13,010 bases of DNA, taken from NCBI GenBank assembly GCA_900547595.1, contig URHE01000051.1, positions 1 through 13,010 of the forward strand, read 5' to 3'. Positions 7,150-13,010 of the stretch are shown here, in pieces. Below the pieces are notes generated by a model. The model did no database searches, was not told the DNA's origin, and saw only the letters and a list, made by a program, of their open reading frames with translations. This DNA is from an uncultured Desulfovibrio sp. (GTDB lineage Bacteria; Desulfobacterota; Desulfovibrionia; Desulfovibrionales; Desulfovibrionaceae). A program made the translations under genes and the position numbers. Every line of letters begins with the position of its first letter. Position 1 is the first letter of the stretch.

Positions 7150-9453
7150 TTATTGCCTGATGACGCTGACGATATAGTTGCCGTCCACCACTTCCACGCC
7201 GTGGTTGTCGTGCCCGAAGCCGGGGAACTTGCGGTCAAAGGCTTCCAGCGCCTTGAGATAGCCGAGCACCGGGCCGTCGGCGGGACCCGCGTTCTCGCCC
7301 GGCATGAGCAGCGGAATGCCCGGAGGATAGGGCACAACGCCGGTCGCCAGGATGCGGTTGGCGCAGCCTTCCAGCCCCACGCGCTCGATCTCGCCGCGCA
7401 CGAGCAGCTCATACGCCCTGGAGGGCGTCATGACCGCCTGCGGCAGGACGGAAAAGGCTTCGGACAGGAACTGCGTGGTGCGGAGCTCCTTCATGGCCGC
7501 AAACATTTCCGTGCACAGGTCCTTGAGGCCCATGCCCGCGTAGCGCGTGCCGTTGGCCTCGACCACGGCGGGCAGCACCTCTTCCAGCGGGGCATTGGCG
7601 TCATAGTCCTCCTTGAAGCGCAAGAGAGAATTGATGAGCGTGCCCCACTTGCCCTTGGTGATGCCGATGGAGAAGAGAAAGAGGATGGTGAAGTCCTGCG
7701 TCTTTTCCACCACAATGCCGTCCGTATCCAGATAGGCCGTCAGCACGGAGGCGGGGATGCCCCAGTCTTCCAGCTCGCCCTTGCGGTTCATGCCGGGAGT
7801 GGTGACGGTCACCTTGATGGGGTCAAGCATGCAGTAGTTGGCCTCAAGCTCGCCGAACCCGTGCCAGGACTCGCCGGGGCGCAACACCCAGCAGTGGGGG
7901 CTGGTGGCCAGATAATCCTCATCCGCCTGCCAGAACGGCACGGTGGTGCCGTCGGGCAGGGTGGCGGTGTCCGGCTGCCAGGCATTGACGAACCATTCGC
8001 CCTTTTCGGCCATTTCCGCATGGATGCGCCCGAGCAGGCGCCGGAAGGCCACGGCCTCATGGATGGACTCATCCGTGAGTATCCTGCCGCCGGGGCCGGC
8101 CATCATGCCCGCGCTCACGTCGTTGGAGGCGATGATGGCGTAGTTGGGCGAGGTGGAGGCGTGCATCATGTAGCTTTCATTGAACCGGTGCGCGCTGATG
8201 GGCCTGCGCCCCTCGCGCACATGGATCATGGACGCCTGCGACAGCGCGGCCAGCAGCTTGTGCGTGGACTGGGTGGCGAATACCGTGGGCTTGTCCGGCC
8301 CGTGATCCTTCGGGTCGCCGTGCATGGCGAAGCGTTTCTCATAGATGGGATTGAAACGGGCATAGCCGTACCACGCCTCATCGAAATGCAGGCGGTCCAC
8401 GCTCTGCCCCAGCAGTTCCTCCACGCGTTCCACGTTGTAGCAGAGGCCGTCATAGGTGGAGTTGGTCACGGTGGCATGCACCGGGGCCGGGTCCGTGGCC
8501 TCTTTGGCAAGGGGGTTCTCCCGCACGGAGCGGGCAATGGCTTCCTTCGTCATCCGCTCCGGCGGAATGGGACCGATGATGCCGTAATAGTTGCGCGTGG
8601 TGAGCATATAGGTGGGGATGGCCCCGGACATGGTGATGGCGTGCTCGATGGACTTGTGCGCGTTGCGGTCGCACAGGGCGATCTGGCCGCGCGCCACCGA
8701 GGCCATCATGATCACCCGGTTGGACATGGACGAACCGTTGGTCACGCAAAAGGTGTAGTCCGAGCCGAACACCTTGGCCGCGAACTTCTCCCCCTCCCCG
8801 ATGGGACCGGAATGGTCCAGCAGGGAGCCGAGCTCGCCCACGGAGATGGAAAGGTCGGAGCGGAACAGGTTTTCACCGAAAAAGTCGAAATACGCCCGGC
8901 CCACCGTGGATTTGAGAAAGGCCGTGCCGCCGGTGTGCCCTGGCGTGTGCCACGAATACTCGTGCGTCATGGAGAATTTCGCCAGCGCCTCGAACATGGG
9001 CGGCAGGAGATGGCTGCGGTAGCGCCGCAGGGCCGCCAGCACGCGCCCGGCGATGAAGTCCGCCGTGTCTTCAAACAGCCAGATGAAGTCGTCCGTGTCC
9101 GCCAGGATGTCCAGCGGTATCTGGGCCGCGCTTTCCCGGTTGGTGAAGAGAAAGAGCGGCATGTCCGCGTTGCGGGCGCGCAGTCCCTTGACCACGTCCA
9201 TGGCCGGCTTGTGGTTGACGGCGTCCTCCATGTCCCAGTCCAGCAGAAGCGCCTGTATCTGCGGATCGGAAGCCAGGATGAGGCTGCCGTCGCGGGCGGC
9301 ATCAGCCGTGACCACGGCCACGTCCCTCTCTTCAAGCTGGTCGCGGAGCTTGCGCACAAGGCGCCCGGCCACGCAATCCTTGTTGCATTCGCCATGGACG
9401 AGAAGGACCTTCATGCCCAGCTGGGCCGGATTCTGATCAGTGGAGAGGATCAT
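7150..9453 (-). CDS. adiA: Biodegradative arginine decarboxylase (AdiA type)
   Basis: This 767-aa PLP enzyme should convert arginine to agmatine and CO2, consuming a cytoplasmic proton. The domain order is that of inducible fold-I decarboxylases: a wing domain (about 14-145), the PLP core with TNGSS (238-242), NAHKSIEHA (264-272), HFDEAWYGYARF (356-367) and the PLP lysine Lys399 in STHKLL, then a C-terminal domain ending near PYPPGIP (708-714). The TVFATQSTHKLLAALSQAS stretch and the length (E. coli AdiA is about 756 aa, CadA about 715) favour arginine over lysine or ornithine. The ATG at 9453 follows AAGGAG with 6 bases between. The start overlaps the antiporter stop by ATGA, so the two are coupled. 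A much longer in-frame reading to 9801 lies inside the antiporter gene and is rejected. Lysine specificity is the main alternative. Confidence 0.94.
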   Translation of the reverse strand: MILSTDQNPAQLGMKVLLVHGECNKDCVAGRLVRKLRDQLEERDVAVVTADAARDGSLILASDPQIQALLLDWDMEDAVNHKPAMDVVKGLRARNADMPLFLFTNRESAAQIPLDILADTDDFIWLFEDTADFIAGRVLAALRRYRSHLLPPMFEALAKFSMTHEYSWHTPGHTGGTAFLKSTVGRAYFDFFGENLFRSDLSISVGELGSLLDHSGPIGEGEKFAAKVFGSDYTFCVTNGSSMSNRVIMMASVARGQIALCDRNAHKSIEHAITMSGAIPTYMLTTRNYYGIIGPIPPERMTKEAIARSVRENPLAKEATDPAPVHATVTNSTYDGLCYNVERVEELLGQSVDRLHFDEAWYGYARFNPIYEKRFAMHGDPKDHGPDKPTVFATQSTHKLLAALSQASMIHVREGRRPISAHRFNESYMMHASTSPNYAIIASNDVSAGMMAGPGGRILTDESIHEAVAFRRLLGRIHAEMAEKGEWFVNAWQPDTATLPDGTTVPFWQADEDYLATSPHCWVLRPGESWHGFGELEANYCMLDPIKVTVTTPGMNRKGELEDWGIPASVLTAYLDTDGIVVEKTQDFTILFLFSIGITKGKWGTLINSLLRFKEDYDANAPLEEVLPAVVEANGTRYAGMGLKDLCTEMFAAMKELRTTQFLSEAFSVLPQAVMTPSRAYELLVRGEIERVGLEGCANRILATGVVPYPPGIPLLMPGENAGPADGPVLGYLKALEAFDRKFPGFGHDNHGVEVVDGNYIVSVIRQ

Positions 9454-11165
9454 AAGCACTCCTTGAGGTTGCCGGAACGGGAAATCCCGGGAAAGCCGGA
9501 TGCGGGGGTGACGCCGCCGGAAGCCGCGGCGTCCGCGCCGGAAACGGCGGCCTGCGCATGGGCCTCGACGCCGCAGCTGGCTGCGGGCCTTGCGCCGGAA
9601 AGGGCGCCGGAAAGCGCCGGGGGAAGGGACTCGGGCGCGACGGTCGCCGGCGGCGCCTGCGGCGCGGGCGCGCTCTCCTCGATCAGGTGGCGCGGCAACG
9701 GCGCCCGCCGCTTCTGCGTCGAATGCCGGTCTTCCACCGTGAGCCAGAAGGTGACCGCCAGAACGGCGATGGTCACAACCAGGGTCAGCCAGCGGATCCA
9801 CTGCGGAGATACGCCGCCGGTATGCACATGCCCCTCCTCGATTTCACGCTTGCGGGTGATGGCCGCCGAATAGAGCACGATGGTGGCGATGACGAAAATG
9901 AGCGACCAGCGCGTCTGCGAGCCGTCAGAGCCGATCAGGGCCGTCATGCAGTAGACCGCGCCCACAAAGCCAATGATGATATAGAGCAGGTACTGGTTTG
10001 GGGACAGCACCTTGTAGCCCAGCACCTTGACCGCGATGCAGGAGTAGATATAGGGCAGCAGCGTGAGGATGACGGCGATGGACGCCAGCTTGCCGAACTG
10101 CTGGCTGGCGCCGGGGGAAATGGTGCCCAGCACCATGAGGCTCATGATCACGGCCACGATGAAGAGCCCGGCGGCCGGCACCTGCTTTCTGTTGACGCGG
10201 GAGAACACGTTGCCGAAAAGGCCGTCATCGGCGGCCGCCTTGGCGCTCTGGCCCACCAGCAATGTCCAGCCCGCCAGGGAGCCCAGGCAGCCCAGGGCCG
10301 CGCACAGGGCCACCACATTGGCCGCCGTGTCGCCGAGGGCGATGCGCGCCGCGTCGGCAAAAGGCGCGGACGAGGCCACCAGGGCCTTGTTGGGGATCAT
10401 GCCCATGATCACCGAGGAACTCAGGATATAGCAGACGCCCGCCAGGATGACGCCGCTGATGGTGGCAATGGGCACATTGCGCCGCGGATTCCTGACCACG
10501 GCCGCCGAAACCGAGGCGCTCTCCACGCCGATGAAGGCCCAGAGAGTGAAGTTGAGCGTGCCGCCGATGGCGGAAACATCGCTCTGGCCCGTGACGTTCC
10601 AGCCCGCGCTGAAAAGCTCGGGCCTGAACCAGAACCAGCCGAGCAGCGCCGTGGCAATGATGGGGACGAGCGCCATGATGGTGGTGAAGGACTGGATGCG
10701 GCCCACAAGGCGCGGCCCCAGCATGTTGGCCCAGGCAAAGAGCCAGATCACGAAGAGCTGGGCGAACGCCGCCACATACGGATTCTTGAGCGCGGGCACA
10801 AAGTGCGTGAGATAGCCGATGCCCGCCACGGCCAGGCCCACGTTGCCGATGACATTGGCCACCCAGTAGACCATGTTGGTCTGGTAGCCCATGTAGTCGC
10901 CAAAGGCCTTGCGCGTGTAGGCGTAGGGACCGCCCGCCGCGGGGTCGATATTGGCGAGTTTCGCGAAGGTCAGGGCCAGCGCCACGGCGCCCACGCTCGT
11001 CAGAAGCCAGCCGATGAGCGAAATGCTCCCGTAGGCGGCGAGGTTGGCGGGCAGCATGAATACGCCGGAGCCCATCATGTTGCCGGCCACCATGAAGGTG
11101 GCGGCAATAACGCCTATCTTGTTGCTGTCGCTCTGGGCGGCGGCTTGTGCAGCGTCCTGTGCCAT
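9450..11165 (-). CDS. adiC: Arginine:agmatine antiporter (AdiC-like, APC family) with C-terminal extension
   Basis: This 571-aa membrane protein should exchange external arginine for internal agmatine. GNMMGSGVF (28-36), YWVANVIGN (100-108), LWAFIGVESAS (208-218) and GWTLLVGQ (299-306) align with AdiC at a constant offset of 7. Asn22, Ser26, Tyr93, Asn101, Trp202, Glu208 and Trp293 of AdiC are all kept, as 29, 33, 100, 108, 209, 215 and 300. The AdiC Cys97 and Met104 positions are Asn104 and Leu111. AdiC is about 445 aa. This protein adds a likely 13th membrane segment (about 455-477) and a low-complexity Ala/Pro/Ser/Gly tail (about 480-571). The ATG at 11165 follows AAGGAG with 7 bases between. 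The gene sits 42 bases after the small membrane protein and overlaps the decarboxylase. A lysine:cadaverine or other amine exchanger is the alternative. Confidence 0.9.
   Translation of the reverse strand: MAQDAAQAAAQSDSNKIGVIAATFMVAGNMMGSGVFMLPANLAAYGSISLIGWLLTSVGAVALALTFAKLANIDPAAGGPYAYTRKAFGDYMGYQTNMVYWVANVIGNVGLAVAGIGYLTHFVPALKNPYVAAFAQLFVIWLFAWANMLGPRLVGRIQSFTTIMALVPIIATALLGWFWFRPELFSAGWNVTGQSDVSAIGGTLNFTLWAFIGVESASVSAAVVRNPRRNVPIATISGVILAGVCYILSSSVIMGMIPNKALVASSAPFADAARIALGDTAANVVALCAALGCLGSLAGWTLLVGQSAKAAADDGLFGNVFSRVNRKQVPAAGLFIVAVIMSLMVLGTISPGASQQFGKLASIAVILTLLPYIYSCIAVKVLGYKVLSPNQYLLYIIIGFVGAVYCMTALIGSDGSQTRWSLIFVIATIVLYSAAITRKREIEEGHVHTGGVSPQWIRWLTLVVTIAVLAVTFWLTVEDRHSTQKRRAPLPRHLIEESAPAPQAPPATVAPESLPPALSGALSGARPAASCGVEAHAQAAVSGADAAASGGVTPASGFPGISRSGNLKECL
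9535..9613 (-). repeat. Three 10-bp repeats in the antiporter tail
   Basis: GCGCCGGAAA occurs at 9535-9544, 9592-9601 and 9604-9613. On the coding (-) strand all three read in the same frame and encode (V/L)SGA units, two of them in tandem. They lie in the low-complexity tail of the antiporter. This looks like local repeat growth in a disordered region rather than a regulatory array. Confidence 0.55.
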
Positions 11166-11207
11166 GGGGGTTCTCCTTGGGGAAAAAACGTCAGTGAGGG
11201 GTCCGCC

Positions 11208-11414
11208 CTAGTCGCGGACAGCCATGACCGATGCTGAGGAGAGGATGCCCGCCCGGCGCCGGCGAAAACGGTTGCGGCTCACGCTGCGGGCGGCAACGGG
11301 CGCGCCCCGCCGCCGGTCACGCCAGACGCAGTACAGTGACGTCAGCCCCAGGGACCCGGCTATAAAAAAAATGCTCACCTGTATAAAAATCAGACAGAAG
11401 ACGAAGTTGCTCAT
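11208..11414 (-). CDS. 68-aa single-TM protein heading the adi operon
   Basis: No family is recognised. The protein has one membrane segment (about 4-30) followed by an Arg-rich tail (WRDRRRG at 31-37, RNRFRRRR at 47-54), so the tail should lie in the cytoplasm. It is probably real because GGAGG sits 6 bases before the ATG at 11414. It also lies between a near-consensus sigma-54 promoter and the antiporter start, with a 42-base gap to the latter. Small membrane proteins often adjust transporters, so it may modulate the antiporter. That is inference from position. It could also be a membrane-bound leader peptide. Confidence 0.7.
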   Translation of the reverse strand: MSNFVFCLIFIQVSIFFIAGSLGLTSLYCVWRDRRRGAPVAARSVSRNRFRRRRAGILSSASVMAVRD

Positions 11415-11548
11415 GGTATTCCTCCAACCGTGCCGCTTTGCGCCGGGGAACCTGTCGTTTCACCGCTCCCGGAACCTCCGGCCCCGTTTCCTGCTGTATA
11501 GTTTTTTGTTCCGCGCGGGGATGTTCCGCCCCGTCACAACGCGGAAAA

Positions 11549-11565
11549 AGCATATGCCGTGCCAA
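11549..11565 (-). promoter_or_regulatory. Sigma-54 (-24/-12) promoter for the adi operon
   Basis: Read on the minus strand this is TTGGCACGGCATATGCT. Against the sigma-54 consensus YTGGCACGRNNNTTGCW, every specified base matches except one (A for the first T of TTGC). The invariant GG (11562-11563) and GC (11550-11551) are spaced 12 bases apart as required. Transcription would start near 11538, giving a leader of about 124 bases before the small gene at 11414. Such promoters require an enhancer-binding protein, not encoded in this window. No competing sigma-70 promoter of good quality was found for this operon. Confidence 0.75.
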
Positions 11566-11631
11566 TGGGCGGAGCCGGATACCCTCGGCGGGCGTGCCTG
11601 CCCCAGGATACGGGCCCACGGGAAAAACGCT

Positions 11632-11659
11632 TTGCCGCAAGGGCGGATGCGGGTATAAC
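11632..11659 (+). promoter_or_regulatory. Sigma-70-like promoter for the DUF4037 gene
   Basis: TTGCCG (11632-11637) and TATAAC (11654-11659) are separated by 16 bases. The start would be near 11666, about 98 bases before the ATG at 11764. It points away from the adi operon, and the two promoters face in opposite directions. Confidence 0.5.
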
Positions 11660-11763
11660 CCCTCCATGGCCGCCGGCCGCGACGCGCAGCGCATGGCGCT
11701 TTCCCTGGCGCCTTCCGCGGCGCGGCCCGCGTGAGGGACGCCTCCCGTGAAAGGAGCGAAACA

Positions 11764-12699
11764 ATGAACGGCCTTGAACTTGCGCGTGACTTCTATGCGG
11801 CCTGCCGCCCCGCCCTGACCGAAGCCATGCCGGACATCATGGCCCGGGCCGCCGCCGGCCTTGCGGGGGAGGGATCGGAATGTCTCGGCTGCGATGACGC
11901 CACCTCGCGCGACCACGATTTCGGCGCGGCCTTCTGCCTCTGGCTGCCGCGCGAGCTTCTCCGCGCCGAAGGGCGGCGCATCGAACACGTTTTCGCAACG
12001 CTGCCCGCGGAATTTCGCGGGCTGCCCTCGCGCCTTGCTCCGCAGGCGCGCCAGGGGCGGGTGGGACCGGTGGCGGTGGAGGACTTCTACGCCTTTTTCA
12101 CCGGCCTTGCCGCGCCGCCAGAGGACTGGCGCCAGTGGCTCGCCATTCCCGAACACCAGCTGGCCGCCGCCACCAGCGGTGAAGTGTTCGAGGATGCGGA
12201 CGGCCGTTTCAGCGCCTGGCGCGAGGCGCTGCTCGCCTACTATCCTCGCGATGTCTGGCTGAAAAAGCTTGCGGCCAGGGCCATGCTCACGGCGCAGGCC
12301 GGGCAGTACAACCTGCCGCGCGCCCTGCGCCGGGGGGACGCGGCCTCGGCCATGCTGACGGCGGCGCGCTTTGCGGAATCGGCGCTGGGCCTGGTCTTTC
12401 TGCTCAACCGCCGCTATATGCCGTTCTACAAATGGGCGCCGCGCCTCGGCCGCCAGCTGCCGCTGCTGGGCGCGTCCCTGGGGCGCCTGCTGGACCTTCT
12501 GGCCGCGCATCCCCTGCGCGGGCCGGAGGACATGGATGTGACGGGACCTGTGGAGGAATTTTGCGCCGCCGTGGCGGCGCACCTGCACGCCGCCGGCCTC
12601 AGCGACGAGACGGACGCCTGGCTCTGGGCCCATGGGCCGCGCATCATCGCCCAGGTGGAAAATGACGCCCTCCGGCGCCGCAACCTGCTGGAAGACTGA
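11764..12699 (+). CDS. DUF4037 domain protein, nucleotidyltransferase-like
   Basis: This 311-aa protein is probably cytoplasmic, with no signal or membrane segment. Residues 37-54 carry GS, then CDD, then SRDHDFG, the arrangement of a nucleotidyltransferase-fold active site (GS followed by paired acidic residues: Asp44, Asp45, Asp50, Asp52). A second hallmark of DUF4037 is NRRYMPFYKWAPRLG (215-229) followed by QLP. Function is unknown: it may transfer a nucleotide to a protein, RNA or small molecule, or bind one without catalysis. The ATG at 11764 follows AAGGAG (11751-11756) with 7 bases between. An in-frame GTG at 11731 lacks a ribosome site and is rejected. The next gene begins 3 bases after the stop, so the two are probably translated together. 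Confidence 0.85.
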   Translation: MNGLELARDFYAACRPALTEAMPDIMARAAAGLAGEGSECLGCDDATSRDHDFGAAFCLWLPRELLRAEGRRIEHVFATLPAEFRGLPSRLAPQARQGRVGPVAVEDFYAFFTGLAAPPEDWRQWLAIPEHQLAAATSGEVFEDADGRFSAWREALLAYYPRDVWLKKLAARAMLTAQAGQYNLPRALRRGDAASAMLTAARFAESALGLVFLLNRRYMPFYKWAPRLGRQLPLLGASLGRLLDLLAAHPLRGPEDMDVTGPVEEFCAAVAAHLHAAGLSDETDAWLWAHGPRIIAQVENDALRRRNLLED

Positions 12700-12702
12700 A
12701 CC

Positions 12703-13010
12703 ATGAACGACACGAACACAGCCGCGCCGGATCCGCGCGCCGCCATTCGCCACGCGCTCGATCTGCTGGGGCACGGCCGCGCGGCGGAAGCAGAGCGCGA
12801 GCTTGAGGCCCTGGCCGCCGCGTCGTGGGATGAAGGGCCCGAAGCCGTGCGCCTGCATGTCCATGTGCTGGACGCCCTGGGGCGCGCCCGCTTTGCCCTG
12901 GGCAAGCCGGAAAGCGGCCTCGCGGCCCTGCGCGCGGCGGCGGACGCGCTGGCGGCCGCCACAGGCGACGAAGCCCCGGGTGCGGCGTCTCCCGCGGGCG
13001 AAAGCGGCCC
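12703..13010 (+). CDS. Helical-repeat (TPR-like) protein, partial, cut by window end
   Basis: Only the first 102 codons are present and the reading frame is still open at the window end. The N-terminus (about 12-90) is Ala/Leu-rich with paired amphipathic helices (AIRHALDLLGHGRAAEAERELEAL is the first pair, read here as residues 14-37), resembling tetratricopeptide repeats. The ATG at 12703 lies 3 bases after the DUF4037 stop and has a weak GGAAG ribosome site, which suggests coupling. The full protein may hold a further domain. I recall DUF4125 proteins beside DUF4037 in some genomes, but nothing visible here proves that. The role is unknown and tied to its neighbour by position. Confidence 0.65.
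   Translation, partial: MNDTNTAAPDPRAAIRHALDLLGHGRAAEAERELEALAAASWDEGPEAVRLHVHVLDALGRARFALGKPESGLAALRAAADALAAATGDEAPGAASPAGESG

Larger units (their letters stand above)
11415..11763. other. Divergent intergenic region with both promoters
   Basis: This gap of about 350 bases separates the minus-strand adi operon from the plus-strand DUF4037 gene. It holds the sigma-54 promoter (11549-11565, -) and a sigma-70-like promoter (11632-11659, +). The adi leader contains short stems, including CCGGA/TCCGG around 3 bases. A small inverted repeat, AGCGC-3-GCGCT (11688-11700), lies about 155 bases upstream of the expected sigma-54 start. That distance suits an enhancer-binding protein site, but the repeat is short and could be chance. 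No further convincing gene was found here. Confidence 0.5.

Noticed and set aside
9454..9801. N-terminal extension of the decarboxylase
   Set aside because: It lies inside the antiporter frame, has no family match, and the ATG at 9453 has AAGGAG and the ATGA overlap.
7153..9873. Long plus-strand frame (906 codons) opposite the decarboxylase
   Set aside because: It is a shadow of the GC-rich adiA gene: His/Arg/Gly-rich, no family motif, no ribosome site.
9558..11237. Long plus-strand frame (559 codons) opposite the antiporter
   Set aside because: Its composition is that of an antisense shadow, and the minus-strand frame encodes a clear AdiC homologue.
11490..11510. Minus-strand TATACA as a sigma-70 -10 box for the adi operon
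   Set aside because: No acceptable -35 lies 16-18 bases upstream. The sigma-54 match nearby is far better.
11508..11529. Direct repeat GTTCCGC with 15-base period as a regulator site
   Set aside because: It is two short GC-rich copies only, near the expected transcript start, and not distinguishable from chance.
1..13010. CRISPR arrays, tRNA/rRNA genes, insertion sequences or phage attachment sites
   Set aside because: No regularly spaced repeats, transposase or integrase motifs, or cloverleaf-type sequences were seen by eye.

Overview
The window is GC-rich, densely coded and bacterial. It looks like a Desulfovibrio-type sulfate reducer. This assignment is inference (about 55-60% sure) from three things: a class A beta-lactamase of the PER/CfxA/DES-like branch, a TauE/SafE-type anion permease, and a good sigma-54 promoter. 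No rRNA, tRNA, CRISPR array or insertion sequence was seen. Nothing points to recent transfer except one short AT-rich patch.

Left block (1-4801, + strand): four genes in one direction. They encode a purine permease (NCS2/AzgA type), a sodium-dependent amino-acid transporter (NSS/SNF type), a D-2-hydroxyacid dehydrogenase and a secreted class A beta-lactamase. The first three are closely spaced and could share a transcript. The beta-lactamase follows a 106-base gap that holds an 11-bp stem-loop. Middle block (4802-7098, + strand): an AT-rich gap with a sigma-70-like promoter and a foldable leader, then a TauE/SafE permease overlapping a two-TM protein of unknown function. A symmetric terminator at 7073-7098 closes this unit and the converging operon on the other strand.

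Right block (7150-11565, - strand): an arginine-dependent acid-resistance type operon, read right to left. It holds a 68-aa single-TM protein, an AdiC-like arginine:agmatine antiporter with an unusual C-terminal extension, and an AdiA-type arginine decarboxylase. The last two overlap by ATGA. The decarboxylase would consume a proton while making agmatine, and the antiporter would swap agmatine for outside arginine. Upstream on the same strand is a near-consensus sigma-54 (-24/-12) promoter, which implies activation by an unseen enhancer-binding protein. Right edge (11632-13010, + strand): a divergent sigma-70-like promoter drives a DUF4037 protein (nucleotidyltransferase-like) followed 3 bases later by a helical-repeat protein cut by the window end.

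The least ordinary features are the sigma-54-controlled adi operon with its small membrane protein and extended antiporter, the permease/two-TM pair, and the DUF4037/repeat-protein pair. None can be called a new system from sequence alone.
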